Shown here: positions 37,379-46,041 of the stretch, piece after piece
Layout: the number at the start of each line of letters is the position of its first letter
Numbering within the stretch: position 1 is the stretch's first letter
Origin: Burkholderiales bacterium
Lineage (GTDB): Bacteria; Pseudomonadota; Gammaproteobacteria; Burkholderiales; Casimicrobiaceae
Assembly (NCBI GenBank): GCA_025354165.1
Contig: JANXNI010000036.1
Span: 1 to 48,500, forward strand
Length of the DNA: 48,500 bases
Reading direction: 5' to 3'
Made by a program: the position numbers and the translations under genes
The notes under the pieces: model-generated
What the model was told of the DNA's origin: nothing
The model's input: only the letters and a program-made list of their open reading frames with translations
Database searches by the model: none

Positions 37379-37633
37379 ATGACCATCACAACCCTATCAA
37401 GCCGCGAATTCAACCAGGATTCGAGCAAAGCGAAGCATGCCGCGCAAAGCGGCCCGGTCATCATCACGGATCGGGGTCGTCCTGCCCATGTGTTGCTGAC
37501 CTTCGCGGACTACAAAAAACTCACCGCACAGCCCACGCGAATGACCACGCTGCTGGCCATGTCAGCGGCGGGAGATTTCGAGTTCGACCCGCCAAAGTCA
37601 AATGACATCGCCCAGGCGGCGGACTTTTCGTGA
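37379..37633 (+). CDS. Phd/YefM-family antitoxin
   Basis: The 84-residue product MTITTLSSREFNQDSSKAKH, then GPVIITDRGRPAHVLLTFAD, is the DNA-binding half of Phd/YefM antitoxins. The C-terminal ~30 residues (MSAAGDFEFDPPKSND) form the flexible segment that blocks the toxin. ATG 37379 is chosen over 37361 because it matches family starts. Its stop overlaps the toxin start by one base. Confidence 0.88.
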   Translation: MTITTLSSREFNQDSSKAKHAAQSGPVIITDRGRPAHVLLTFADYKKLTAQPTRMTTLLAMSAAGDFEFDPPKSNDIAQAADFS

Positions 37634-38064
37634 TGTACCTGCTCGACACCAACGTCGTCTCGGAGTTGCGCAAAGCTCACAACGGAAAGGCCAATGTGCA
37701 TGTCGTGGCGTGGGCGAACGCGGTGGAGGCCTCCGATATGTTTCTTTCGGTGATCACGATTCAGGAATTGGAAATTGGCGTGTTGCTCGCTGAGCGGCGT
37801 GATGCGGCTCAAGGTGGGCTGCTGCGCGCGTGGCTTGAGACACAGGTGATACCCGCGTTCGCCGGTCGCCTCCTGCCCGTCACCACCGAAATCGCACGCC
37901 GAAGTGCTCAACTTCATGTGCCCAATCCGCAACCGGTACGTGACGGCCTGATTGCGGCCACCGGGCTTGTGCACAACCTGGTGGTGGTGACCCGTAACGC
38001 GCCGGACTTCACGACAAGCGCAGTTGCACTACTCAATCCTTGGAACACGCAGGCAACCGCGTGA
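37633..38064 (+). CDS. vapC: VapC-family PIN-domain toxin
   Basis: The 143-residue product starts MYLLDTNVVSELRKAHNGKA. The PIN acidic residues are visible as D5 (LLDTN), E in TIQELEIGV, D in VRDGLIAATG and a late RNAPDF. PIN toxins are magnesium-dependent RNases that cleave tRNA or rRNA. Pairing with a Phd antitoxin instead of VapB is common. The module probably stabilises the element by post-segregational killing. The start codon overlaps the antitoxin stop (TGATG). Confidence 0.88.
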   Translation: MYLLDTNVVSELRKAHNGKANVHVVAWANAVEASDMFLSVITIQELEIGVLLAERRDAAQGGLLRAWLETQVIPAFAGRLLPVTTEIARRSAQLHVPNPQPVRDGLIAATGLVHNLVVVTRNAPDFTTSAVALLNPWNTQATA

Positions 38065-39101
38065 ACGAAGAGCTCCGTACCGACAACGCCACCATCGCCA
38101 CCGAGCAACTCGCCAAGCACCGCGCCGCCACCGGTGCGGTGATGACGCTGCTCGATCTGCAACGCTGGTTTGCCGATGAACTCAAGCGCCGTCCGAGCAC
38201 CTCCACGCTTGCCAAGGCGCGCAAGGCGTTCCTGGAGACACTGAAAGCGCCGGACCCCAAAACCGACGAAATGCGCGCGTTTGAGCGTGCATTTGCGGCT
38301 GCTATTGCGCCCTATCGAGAGCGAGCAGAGGCCGCCGAGCGCGGCGAGCAGGACGCACTAAAAGCGGCCGACACTGCCGTGGCCAGCGCCGACCAGGCGC
38401 TGCTGGTCGCACAGCAACGCTTTGAGGTGCTGCTGGCGGATGCCGTAAAAAAGGCGGACGAGGCTGAGCTGATGCGCAAGGCGGCGGGGGAGGCCACTGA
38501 GAGGGCGATAGGAAGCCTCAGCGCCCGGCTGGATACCGCCAACCAAACACTCAGCCAAGCCCTGTCGCGGGAGGCAACCGCCGAGGCTCAGCGCGACGGC
38601 GCGTTGGCCGAAGCGATCAATCTGCGAGGACGCCTGGAAAAGGCTTTGGCAGAAACCAGGCGGCTGATTGAAACACACGCTGAAGAGATGAAAGCCGAGC
38701 GTGCCCGATCCGACGCTCGCGAAACGCGCGCGTCCGAGCAGATGAGTGAGACGACAAAACACTGGGCGGCGCACGTCACGACGTTGCGCACTGAACTGTC
38801 AGAGTTGACAAGAAAACTTGCCGGCGCTGAAACTGCACTCCTCGCAGAAAAAGCCGATCACGAAAAAGCACTGGTACGCGCGCGACAAGAAAGCATCAAC
38901 GCGGTGTCCGACGAAATCAAGCGCCTCTCGGATGTGCTGGGTGGTGTCAATGCGCTCTACAACACGCATCTGGGTTCGGTGCGATCCCAGGTCGAGGCAT
39001 TGAATGACGCCGTGTTGAGTCTTGTGCAACAAATCGATGCGAAGACGATCAATCTCCCCGAAGCCCTGCAACCACCGGCAGCGGACGCAGCAAAGAAATA
39101 A
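38061..39101 (+). CDS. KfrA-like DNA-binding coiled-coil protein
   Basis: The 346-residue protein has an N-terminal ~90-residue DNA-binding region containing MTLLDLQRWFADELKRRPST, then an alanine- and glutamate-rich coiled coil from about 80 to 300. KfrA proteins of broad-host-range plasmids have this layout, repress their own promoter and help plasmid stability or partition. I chose the GTG at 38061, which shares GTGA with the vapC stop. The context (toxin-antitoxin, palindromes, helicase) fits a plasmid or integrative element backbone. Confidence 0.75.
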   Translation: MNEELRTDNATIATEQLAKHRAATGAVMTLLDLQRWFADELKRRPSTSTLAKARKAFLETLKAPDPKTDEMRAFERAFAAAIAPYRERAEAAERGEQDALKAADTAVASADQALLVAQQRFEVLLADAVKKADEAELMRKAAGEATERAIGSLSARLDTANQTLSQALSREATAEAQRDGALAEAINLRGRLEKALAETRRLIETHAEEMKAERARSDARETRASEQMSETTKHWAAHVTTLRTELSELTRKLAGAETALLAEKADHEKALVRARQESINAVSDEIKRLSDVLGGVNALYNTHLGSVRSQVEALNDAVLSLVQQIDAKTINLPEALQPPAADAAKK

Positions 39102-39118
39102 ACCCGCTTGGAAGCGCC

Positions 39119-40618
39119 ATGAATCCAACGAAAGAACAAGTCGAGGCCGTTGATCTTTCGGTCGAAGGCGCGCTGCGCGTGAACGCCTACGCCGGTACCG
39201 GCAAAACCAGCACGCTCAAACTCATTGCAGCAGCGGCGGAAGTGCGCAATCAGCGCGGCTTGTATCTCGCGTTCAACAAATCGATTGCGACCGAAGCGGC
39301 CACCCAGTTCGTATCGAGCGTTGCCTGCAAGACCACTCACTCGCTGGCCTTCGGCGCGATGATCCGTCCCTTCAACAACAACATGGAGAAGATGACGGGG
39401 TCGATCAACGCGATCAGCGTGGCGAACACACTACGCCTTCAACCGGTGACCGTTGTCGGCATGGCGCGACCGTTTACCGACCGCGAGATGGGCGCGATCG
39501 TGCTCAACACCGTTCGCAGATATTGCCACTCAGCGGATCGTGATATCGGTCAGCATCACATCGCACGCGACGGCATTCTCGAAGCGTTGGATCGCGCCGC
39601 CATGTCAAGTCTCGCAGAGCGGGTTTTACCGGCGGCACAGAAGCTATGGCAACAAATGGCCGATCCGATATCCGCAACGCCGTGCGGCCACGACGGCTAC
39701 CTGCAAGCGTGGGCGCTGCGTCGACCGCGCATCAATGCCGACTACGTGATGCTCGATGAAGCGCAGGACAGTAACCCCGTGATTCTTGAAGTGCTTGCCC
39801 AGGCGGCGGTCAAGACCATCTACGTGGGTGATCGTTTTCAGCAGATCTACACGTTTCGCGGCGCGGTCAACGCGATGGACACGGTGCAGACGCCCAACAC
39901 GAGCTACCTCACCCAGTCCTGGCGCTTTGGCCCCAACATCGCCCGGTTCGCGACCGACATTATTGGCCACCTCGGCGCACCAAAACCACTGTTGGGCAAT
40001 CCGGGCATCATCGATGCGCTGCGCGTCCTGGGTGATGATCGCGGCGGACAACAGGACAAAGAGACCGTCGCTGTGCTGTGCCGGACGAATGCGGAATTGA
40101 TCTCCGAGTACGTTTATTTGTTGTCAAAGCACAAGCGGCCACACATCGTCGGCGGCACCGCCGAGATTGAGCGATTGCTGCAGGACGCGGAGCGCCTGCA
40201 GTCGGGTGAGCGGGCAACTTCGCCCGAGTTTCTCGGGTTTGCCAATTGGGACGAATTGACCACCTTCGTCAACTCGCAGATCACCAAGTCACCTCTGAAA
40301 AGTTTCGTCAAACTGGTGGACGATCACGGTTGCCGCGAGCTTCTGAATGCGGTCAAAGTGGCGGCGAAGTCTGAGGCCGAGACCAACTACGTTTTATCGA
40401 CGGCGCACAAAGCCAAAGGACGTGAATGGGATCGCGTACGCTTGGGTACTGACTTCCGAGTCGACGGCGAGGAAGAGGGCGAGCTCGGCGCACCGGATGA
40501 GTTGCGGTTGTTCTATGTCGCCTGCACACGGGCGAAGACCGCACTCGGCGTGCCCCGCGAATACGTGATGGCCGTTGAAGCCGCAAACAATGCACATCAG
40601 GAGGCAGTGCGTGCCTGA
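39119..40618 (+). CDS. UvrD/Rep-like superfamily 1 helicase
   Basis: The 499-residue protein has the Q-like start TKEQVEAV, Walker A AYAGTGKTS at 23-31, Walker B DEAQD at 213-217, GDRFQQIYTFRG, THKA-type STAHKAKGREW and the final LFYVACTRAK. All SF1A motifs are present but the accessory 1B/2B domains are small compared with UvrD (~720 residues). It resembles eukaryotic FBH1-like and phage-borne helicases. The enzyme would unwind DNA 3' to 5'. It starts 17 nt after the KfrA-like gene. Confidence 0.82.
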   Translation: MNPTKEQVEAVDLSVEGALRVNAYAGTGKTSTLKLIAAAAEVRNQRGLYLAFNKSIATEAATQFVSSVACKTTHSLAFGAMIRPFNNNMEKMTGSINAISVANTLRLQPVTVVGMARPFTDREMGAIVLNTVRRYCHSADRDIGQHHIARDGILEALDRAAMSSLAERVLPAAQKLWQQMADPISATPCGHDGYLQAWALRRPRINADYVMLDEAQDSNPVILEVLAQAAVKTIYVGDRFQQIYTFRGAVNAMDTVQTPNTSYLTQSWRFGPNIARFATDIIGHLGAPKPLLGNPGIIDALRVLGDDRGGQQDKETVAVLCRTNAELISEYVYLLSKHKRPHIVGGTAEIERLLQDAERLQSGERATSPEFLGFANWDELTTFVNSQITKSPLKSFVKLVDDHGCRELLNAVKVAAKSEAETNYVLSTAHKAKGREWDRVRLGTDFRVDGEEEGELGAPDELRLFYVACTRAKTALGVPREYVMAVEAANNAHQEAVRA

Positions 40619-40722
40619 AAATTATCCACAGGCGGTGTGGATTAACCGGTGGATGATGCGGCAAGATCCGCGATCACCCGCGCGTTGAGCTTCAGCCTTG
40701 ATCTTGAACAGCGAGTAAAGAC

Positions 40723-40968
40723 ATGAACACGACGCAACCCAGTGACATCTCCCGACGCAAACGCAATAAAGCTATCGCGGTGCCCATCGGCGCGGTGATG
40801 CAATACGCGAGACGCGCCGGTCAACAAAGCGACGTCGCCGTGGTCCGTGTTGTCGCAGAATCACGAACCGGGTGGTTTGTGGTTGAGCGAGTGAATGTCG
40901 ATGGTTGCGCGGTACGCCGCCATGTCAAGGCGACGCATTTGTCGTCGCGTTCGCCGGAGCTGTTTTGA
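40723..40968 (+). CDS. Small unknown basic protein
   Basis: The 81-residue product starts at ATG 40723. It is Arg-rich (SRRKRNKAIAVPIGAVMQYA) with a beta-rich middle and could bind nucleic acid. No family recognised. Confidence 0.5.
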   Translation: MNTTQPSDISRRKRNKAIAVPIGAVMQYARRAGQQSDVAVVRVVAESRTGWFVVERVNVDGCAVRRHVKATHLSSRSPELF

Positions 40969-41035
40969 GGGACGCTGGCGACCTGGTTGTCGAAGCGAGC
41001 AGCATCAATTTTTACTTTGGCAACAAGGAGGGTTT

Positions 41036-41287
41036 ATGGACGCAACATTTGACAGACTCGATCAGATCGCCATCGCAGTAGCGCGCGGCGACGCTTCCGG
41101 ATTTGGGGTGCTCAGTACGGGAGAGAAAGTGTACGTCGCACTTGCGGCCAACGATGCGGCATTGCTTTCCGAGATGGACTACACGATCGCCGAAGCCATT
41201 GCCCGCTTGGGCGCAGAGTGGACAGCTTCCCTGGTTAAGCGGTGGCAGTACCGCGGGAATCCACAAAAATTTGATCAATCAACATAG
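41036..41287 (+). CDS. Small unknown protein with strong ribosome-binding site
   Basis: The 83-residue product (MDATFDRLDQIAIAVARGDA) starts at ATG 41036 behind AAGGAGGG with ideal spacing. The helical, acidic sequence has no motif I recognise. A longer in-frame reading from 40895 overlaps the previous gene and is unlikely. Confidence 0.65.
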   Translation: MDATFDRLDQIAIAVARGDASGFGVLSTGEKVYVALAANDAALLSEMDYTIAEAIARLGAEWTASLVKRWQYRGNPQKFDQST

Positions 41288-41335
41288 CTCGCTCCGCCCG
41301 TGTTGACAACGGCTAACCAAAGCCACTCTACCGCG

Positions 41336-41473
41336 CAAGCGCTACAAATAACACGAAAAACGAGATCACCCCACGTAGCGTGATCCAGATAGCGCTCCAC
41401 CTTTGCGAGGTTTCGGCCAGCGCGCGACCACGGTCAAGCGCTGCAAATAGCACGCAAAGCGAAATCGCCCCCA
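41336..41473 (+). repeat. Two ~38 bp direct repeats
   Basis: CAAGCGCTACAAATAACACG and onward at 41336-41373 matches CAAGCGCTGCAAATAGCACG and onward at 41435-41473 in about 82% of positions. They lie between convergent genes. The second copy runs into CCCAACCGGGTTTTTT, a possible weak plus-strand terminator. Confidence 0.6.
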
Positions 41474-41502
41474 ACCGGGTTTTTTGGTAGCGTTAGATCA
41501 AG

Positions 41503-41534
41503 AAAAAAGCCCCAAAACGCGAAGCGTTAAGGGG
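41503..41534 (-). terminator. Terminator T1 after the DNA ligase gene
   Basis: On the minus strand CCCCTTAACGC, TTC, GCGTTTTGGGG pairs into a hairpin followed by TTTTTT (41503-41508). It belongs to the same sequence family as T2-T6. Confidence 0.8.
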
Positions 41535-41550
41535 TTGGGGGGGCGGTTGT

Positions 41551-42702
41551 TTACGCCGCGAGCGCGTCTGCTGCCGTCGACTGCTGAGAAACCACAGACG
41601 ACACAGCTTCACCGTTGGGTAAGCCCGTCTGACCCAAAGGCATCTTCAAGCGCTTAACCTGCGAAAGCAGACAAGCGCTCGAATCAACGTCTTTGCGTTC
41701 GCCCAGGTACACCGGCTGAAAAAGACTTCCGGCCACGAACTTGTAGAGATATCGAACTTCAACGACAGTACCATCAGCCGGGACAGGATGATTCGGAGGA
41801 ATCGTCACCGACCCTACGTAGTGACGTTTGCCTTCATCATCAAACAATGCCAGGAGCGCGGAGCGCTTACCGTCGTTTGTCTGGATGACCAGGCAGGATG
41901 CAGATTCAAGGAGTTTGTACTTCAGCGCATAGCCTCCAGAGTTGGGCCGTCCACTTGTGTACGGTGCGTTCAATTTCTTGAACACGATACCTTCACCGTC
42001 GCGCTGCTCAATCATTTTGAACAACACGCGTTTGGCATCCGGGTGCAGCGCAGTGGCCACGATCCGAATGCTTACATCGAGCTCGCCGCGATCCGCCATG
42101 GCGTTGAGAGCACTGATGCGCTCAACGACATTCTTCGCTCGCAGATTCTGCCCGTCGTATTCCAGCAACTCAAACGCATGGAATACCTCGCCGATCGCTT
42201 CGCCGTCGATCACAAAGTCGTGGGCAAGAGAAACTCTCCGCCACGACTCCGGAAAGCTGACGAAAAGCCCCTTGCGGTTCGTTGCTTGTAACTCGCCGCC
42301 TTTGCAGATCAGCATGCAGCGACGTCCGTCAACTTTTTCTTGAGCGATCCAGTTCGCATCTGACAACATGCGTTCCAGGTCCGCGTCGGGCACCACGTTG
42401 AGCAATTGCGGCAGGACGCCCGAAACCGTGCCAGCGATTTCCGTTCCTGCGTACGCAACGCCGCCTTCTTCCTGCGTGTAACCCTTTGCTTTTTTCTCGG
42501 CGACAAGTTTGTCGAAGATTTTCTGCGCCTTGGCCAACTCAACCGGTGCCGTCGTTTTCGCGCCGGTGTTGAGCGTGCTACCGCGACGGCCGTAGGCGAA
42601 CTTCACCAAAAAACCAGCGTCATCAGGCGCCGCGACCAATTCGGCGTGGTATTCCTTGTCTGATGAGCCATCAGTGAAATACAGTGATACTTTCGAGTTC
42701 AT
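41551..42702 (-). CDS. WGR-domain ATP-dependent DNA ligase
   Basis: The 383-residue protein has an N-terminal WGR-type domain (KEYHAEL, KFAYGRRGS at 34-42) that usually binds DNA ends, then an ATP-dependent ligase adenylation domain. Ligase motif I is K123-V-D-G126 in QEKVDGRR, followed by NRKG, IDGEAIG, EGIV 237-240 and motif V K261-Y-K263. The enzyme would join nicks through a lysine-AMP intermediate. ATG 42702 lies behind GGGAGA and the conserved leader; an upstream ATG at 42753 is in the leader and unlikely. Confidence 0.85.
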   Translation of the reverse strand: MNSKVSLYFTDGSSDKEYHAELVAAPDDAGFLVKFAYGRRGSTLNTGAKTTAPVELAKAQKIFDKLVAEKKAKGYTQEEGGVAYAGTEIAGTVSGVLPQLLNVVPDADLERMLSDANWIAQEKVDGRRCMLICKGGELQATNRKGLFVSFPESWRRVSLAHDFVIDGEAIGEVFHAFELLEYDGQNLRAKNVVERISALNAMADRGELDVSIRIVATALHPDAKRVLFKMIEQRDGEGIVFKKLNAPYTSGRPNSGGYALKYKLLESASCLVIQTNDGKRSALLALFDDEGKRHYVGSVTIPPNHPVPADGTVVEVRYLYKFVAGSLFQPVYLGERKDVDSSACLLSQVKRLKMPLGQTGLPNGEAVSSVVSQQSTAADALAA

Positions 42703-42782
42703 ACTTTCTCCCATTTTGGAAAACGCATCAGAACCGCTGAACCCCATGTTCACGATCTATGCCGCATCAGTGCGTTCGACAA
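42703..42782 (-). promoter_or_regulatory. Conserved promoter-leader module E (DNA ligase)
   Basis: On the minus strand the order is TTGTCG (42782-42777), 15 nt, GCATAG (42762-42757), 4 nt, hairpin TGAAC-ATGGG-GTTCA (42752-42738), GTTC, GGGAGA and the ATG. Arms differ in sequence from modules A-D but pair perfectly around the same ATGGG loop. Confidence 0.75.
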
Positions 42783-42810
42783 CTCAAGGTGTGCAGAACC
42801 CGATCTGACA

Positions 42811-43098
42811 ATGACAACCACCGCAGCCACGTCGAATCTTCCGGCGTACCAGGACAAGCCAATGCCGCCGGTGATCGCTGCTCGGCTGAAGCGGGGCATC
42901 ACGAGTGGTTGTACGTGCGCGCTTGTGGGCGGACTGATGGTGCGGGTTGTGCTGCGTATCCTCAACGTCACCAAGAGTCCCAGCATGTACGTTGGTGGAC
43001 TGGGATTCGCGGTGCTTACCGGCCGTCTCCTGATAGACAGGAGAGCGCGAGGGGAACACCTCGCATGTCGGAAACCACGCACGCTGACCAGCGTGTGA
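42811..43098 (+). CDS. Possible small membrane protein
   Basis: A 95-residue frame contains two hydrophobic stretches, CALVGGLMVRVVLRILNV and MYVGGLGFAVLTGRLL, suggesting a small membrane protein. There is no clear ribosome-binding site. It is divergent from the ligase unit. A GC-rich hairpin (GGTCGCC/GGCGACC near 43140-43161) follows. Confidence 0.35.
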   Translation: MTTTAATSNLPAYQDKPMPPVIAARLKRGITSGCTCALVGGLMVRVVLRILNVTKSPSMYVGGLGFAVLTGRLLIDRRARGEHLACRKPRTLTSV

Positions 43099-43207
43099 TA
43101 CCTCGGTCGCGATCACGCAGCGCGTGAGCTTTCCTGACCGGGTCGCCGCCGTCCGGCGACCGAACTACCGACCGATCACGCGCCAAGCGATACAGCAGTA
43201 AAAGGAA

Positions 43208-43234
43208 ATCCCGAAACGCAAAGCATCTCGGGAT
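43208..43234 (-). terminator. Terminator T2
   Basis: Minus-strand hairpin ATCCCGAGATGC, TTT, GCGTTTCGGGAT, then TTCCTTT. It lies 10 nt after the stop of the 74-residue gene and resembles T1 and T3-T6. Confidence 0.7.
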
Positions 43235-43244
43235 GGGGAGTGGA

Positions 43245-43469
43245 CTAAGTCGCGAAAGTATCTACCGTGTGGCGGTGCAATGCTTCCATTTCACGTGCGA
43301 CACTTTCCGATGTATCGTCGACGTAGGCTTCGACGATGCAACAATCGTCGGTGAAATCATCCTCCGAAGATCTGAGCCAGTTCAACAAGTACTCAAACTT
43401 CGCGTCTGGCGGGTAGTGACCAAAGAAAAAATCGGCCGCAAATTTCTGATATTTGTCCATGGAATCCAC
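43245..43469 (-). CDS. Small acidic unknown protein
   Basis: The 74-residue product (MDSMDKYQKFAADFFFGHYP) is acidic in its middle (RSSEDDFTDDCC). It starts 3 nt after the stop of the 94-residue gene upstream; M4 is an alternative start. Together they form a two-gene unit between leader D and terminator T2. Confidence 0.65.
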   Translation of the reverse strand: MDSMDKYQKFAADFFFGHYPPDAKFEYLLNWLRSSEDDFTDDCCIVEAYVDDTSESVAREMEALHRHTVDTFAT

Positions 43470-43472
43470 CGC

Positions 43473-43757
43473 TTAGTAAGGAATGCAGACATACGGCCGC
43501 TTCGTCGACGGCTCGAACGGCACTTCCGTGACGAAGTAGCCGAACCGATTGACGTAGTGCCAGCCGTCCGTAACGTACAAGCGGCCGCTGTCACCCTCTG
43601 TCAACGTCCATACTTTGCCTGGTTCCTTCTCGTTGGTTTCAACGATGAACTGGTATTCGTCGCCATAAGTCTCGAACATGAACTCCGGTCGGTGTTGTGC
43701 AATTGTGTTTTGGATAGGCCTGTAACGCTCTACCCATGTGTCCCATCGCGATGCCAT
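43473..43757 (-). CDS. Small unknown protein, first gene of the leader D unit
   Basis: The 94-residue product (MASRWDTWVERYRPIQNTIA) is rich in Tyr and Trp and looks like a compact beta fold. The start follows CAGGAG. No family recognised. Confidence 0.65.
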   Translation of the reverse strand: MASRWDTWVERYRPIQNTIAQHRPEFMFETYGDEYQFIVETNEKEPGKVWTLTEGDSGRLYVTDGWHYVNRFGYFVTEVPFEPSTKRPYVCIPY

Positions 43758-43825
43758 TATGTGCTCCTGAAAATCAGCGTCTCAGCCCATCTGAGCGTGC
43801 TTTGCCAGGTCAGTGCGAGCGACAT
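43758..43825 (-). promoter_or_regulatory. Conserved promoter-leader module D
   Basis: Minus-strand order: TGTC (43824-43821), 15 nt, GCAAAG in place of GCATAG (43805-43800), 4 nt, hairpin CTCAG-ATGGG-CTGAG (43795-43781), then CAGGAG and ATG. The loop is identical to the other copies while the arms differ and still pair. Confidence 0.75.
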
Positions 43826-43879
43826 CTAATGGTGCAGCGCCGGTTCCATATCAGGTCGGCGACCGCGCATCGAGCCATG

Positions 43880-43909
43880 AAAAACCCCGGAACGCGAAGC
43901 GTTTCGGGG
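43880..43909 (-). terminator. Terminator T3 after the CobT-like gene
   Basis: Minus-strand CCCCGAAACGC, TTC, GCGTTCCGGGG followed by TTTTT. It lies 15 nt after the stop of the CobT-like gene. Confidence 0.85.
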
Positions 43910-43924
43910 GTTGGTTGGGTGAAG

Positions 43925-45901
43925 TTAAATCACAGTGCGCAACGCATCCATGATCGCCAGTTGTAAGCTGGGTATTGTCGGCGCCAGAAACACCGAGTCC
44001 GCGGGCATTGCTGCCTTGTACGCCTCTCTGATCGGTACGCATTTGGCACTTAACGGGCCGTCGCTCGCCAATGGACCCATAAGGATCGTCCTGACTTCAA
44101 CGCCTTCGCTGGTACATGTCCGCGTGATCGGCTCCAACTCATTCAAGTCAGCGGCCGCGCCATCGGTGACGATCAGAAGCAGCTTACGCTGTTCGTCACG
44201 CACCAACAAATGACTAACGGTGTGGATCATTGGACGCGCGAGACTGGTTCCTTGAGGGACATAGTCGAGGCGCTTTCGCGCATCACCCCATCCCTGTTCG
44301 AATTCCTTCAAACGTACCGTGCCATCGTGAAAGCCGTGAACGCTGAACGGCACGTCGATTTGATCAAGCGCATCGCCCAAGGCTAGAACCAGCGCTTTCG
44401 CGATGGTCGCCGAAGTGTTCGCCCCATCTCCGTGGTCGTCCATTGAAGCGGAGCAATCAAAGAGAATGGAAAACGCCGTGTCGATTTCTTCCTTGAAGTC
44501 TTGCCGCTCGAATACGCGGGGATCACCCACGGCTATCCGCGAAGCAAGACGCCAATTGAAGACGCCACTCCCAGTTGCATAAGCATCTGATCGTGTTCGT
44601 GCCTGCAGCAACATGTCAAGGTGCGACGCGATCGGCAGGGTTGCTGCGATCACCTCCACTTTGCTCGCCAATGCCGGTGCCAGACAGGTCGTCGCAACAT
44701 CCGACGCTTCGCTGTTCAGGCCACACGACAGTGCATCGCGTTCACCATGCGTTTCTGTCCACTCTTTCGCGTCAGGATCAATGTCCTGTCGCAATCGATC
44801 AGAGATGTCACCCGACTGCGTGGCCGCAAGCTGCTCAGCAATTGCTTTCGCAACCTCCTGTGCAGTACGCTTGGTCTTCTGGCGAGTAGGTCTTAACGAT
44901 GCTTGCCCGTTACCCGACCCGTCGCCCTCAGTTGCGCCACTCTGACCATCGCCCTGTTGGGGCGAGGGTGGCTGTGTAGCACCCTGATTCTGCGCTGCAT
45001 TGTTGGGGTCACCGCTATTTCCCGATTGCGCGGGTTCCGGGATCTCCATCTTCACCATTGCCTTACGCAAAAGCGAAGCGATTGCCCTGGCTGCGATCAG
45101 CATGTCATTGAATGACGCACCGGACATCACTCCAGGTGTTGCCAGCTTGAACATCTTGTCGACGACGCGAGCCGTCCACACTGCCTTTGCCTCACGCTCC
45201 CAGATCAATGCCTCCAACGTCAGGGGTTGCCCGAGTTGAGCGCGCAGTCCCATTAGCAGCGCATTGATGATTGCTGACAACGGCACCACGTCGGGTTCAC
45301 CTGTCTGCAAAGTCCCCATGGAACCGGTCATTTGCATGACGTGTATCGCCTCGACAATGTACATCTGAAAGCCAGGGTACTTCACGGCGGACGCTCGCTC
45401 CATTCGTACATCTTCCAGCACACCGATGAGGTTGCGAGTCAAGGAATCGACGCGTGGCCAATCCTTCGGATTGGGTGTTTCAATGACGTGTCCGATCTCG
45501 TGAACGAGGTAGCCACGATACAGCGCTATTTCCGCTGAATTGTTCGCTTTCGGACTTGGCATGCAAATCACCTTGTCGGTGTCGGTACATGCAGTCGCAA
45601 AGCCCGGACCATTGACGACTTTGATCCCGTACTTCTTGCCCAACATCTTTGCGATCAACACTGCTGATGCAACGATGGTTCGAGCATCCGCTTTTGCAAA
45701 AAACGCGCCCCAACACTGAGCTGCATGTTTCGCTTCGCCCTCCGTTTTGTACAGCGCGAATGGTTGCGGATAATGAGCATCCATTGATACCGGTGCCAGC
45801 AGCCGCCAGAATTGTGGCTTTTCTCGTTTGGACGCGACGCGGTAGCGTGTACCTTCGTACACACAACGCACGATGCGTACCGTCTCGTTTACTTTTGCCA
45901 T
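43925..45901 (-). CDS. CobT-like protein with zinc-protease motif and VWA domain
   Basis: The 658-residue protein has an HExxH motif (HEIGH, 134-138) in an N-terminal half typical of putative metallopeptidases. A Gln/Gly/Ser-rich linker spans about 300-350, and a C-terminal von Willebrand A domain follows with MIDAS D482-C-S-A-S486 and IVTDGA. CobT of cobaltochelatase has a similar C-terminal VWA layout and works with CobS. Here no cobN or cobalamin gene is present, while a CobS-like ATPase is encoded nearby under the same leader, so a remodelling pair of the MoxR/VWA kind is more likely. ATG 45901 follows CAGGA. Confidence 0.8.
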   Translation of the reverse strand: MAKVNETVRIVRCVYEGTRYRVASKREKPQFWRLLAPVSMDAHYPQPFALYKTEGEAKHAAQCWGAFFAKADARTIVASAVLIAKMLGKKYGIKVVNGPGFATACTDTDKVICMPSPKANNSAEIALYRGYLVHEIGHVIETPNPKDWPRVDSLTRNLIGVLEDVRMERASAVKYPGFQMYIVEAIHVMQMTGSMGTLQTGEPDVVPLSAIINALLMGLRAQLGQPLTLEALIWEREAKAVWTARVVDKMFKLATPGVMSGASFNDMLIAARAIASLLRKAMVKMEIPEPAQSGNSGDPNNAAQNQGATQPPSPQQGDGQSGATEGDGSGNGQASLRPTRQKTKRTAQEVAKAIAEQLAATQSGDISDRLRQDIDPDAKEWTETHGERDALSCGLNSEASDVATTCLAPALASKVEVIAATLPIASHLDMLLQARTRSDAYATGSGVFNWRLASRIAVGDPRVFERQDFKEEIDTAFSILFDCSASMDDHGDGANTSATIAKALVLALGDALDQIDVPFSVHGFHDGTVRLKEFEQGWGDARKRLDYVPQGTSLARPMIHTVSHLLVRDEQRKLLLIVTDGAAADLNELEPITRTCTSEGVEVRTILMGPLASDGPLSAKCVPIREAYKAAMPADSVFLAPTIPSLQLAIMDALRTVI

Positions 45902-45976
45902 GATTGTTTTCCTGAAAAAGGAACACCCTTCGCCCATCGAAGGAATGCTCTATGCGTCAGGAAGTAGCGACGACAC
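45902..45976 (-). promoter_or_regulatory. Conserved promoter-leader module C (CobT-like gene)
   Basis: Minus-strand order: GTGTC with TGTC at 45975-45972, 16 nt, GCATAG (45955-45950), 6 nt, hairpin CCTTCG-ATGGG-CGAAGG (45943-45927), GTGTTC, CAGGA, ATG. The second stem pair is C-G here but T-A in modules A and B. Confidence 0.8.
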
Positions 45977-45986
45977 GGACGGGTAT

Positions 45987-46017
45987 GAAAAAACCCCGGA
46001 ATGCGAAGCATTCGGGG
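45987..46017 (-). terminator. Terminator T4
   Basis: Minus-strand CCCCGAATGC, TTC, GCATTCCGGGG followed by TTTTTT. The inner stem is ATGC/GCAT where T3 has ACGC/GCGT, another paired change. Confidence 0.85.
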
Positions 46018-46041
46018 GTTGGGGGCGTGGTTGGAGAACCA

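Noticed and set aside
41460-41480. Plus-strand terminator CCCAACCGGGTTTTTT
   Set aside because: Only a three-pair stem; too weak to list separately.
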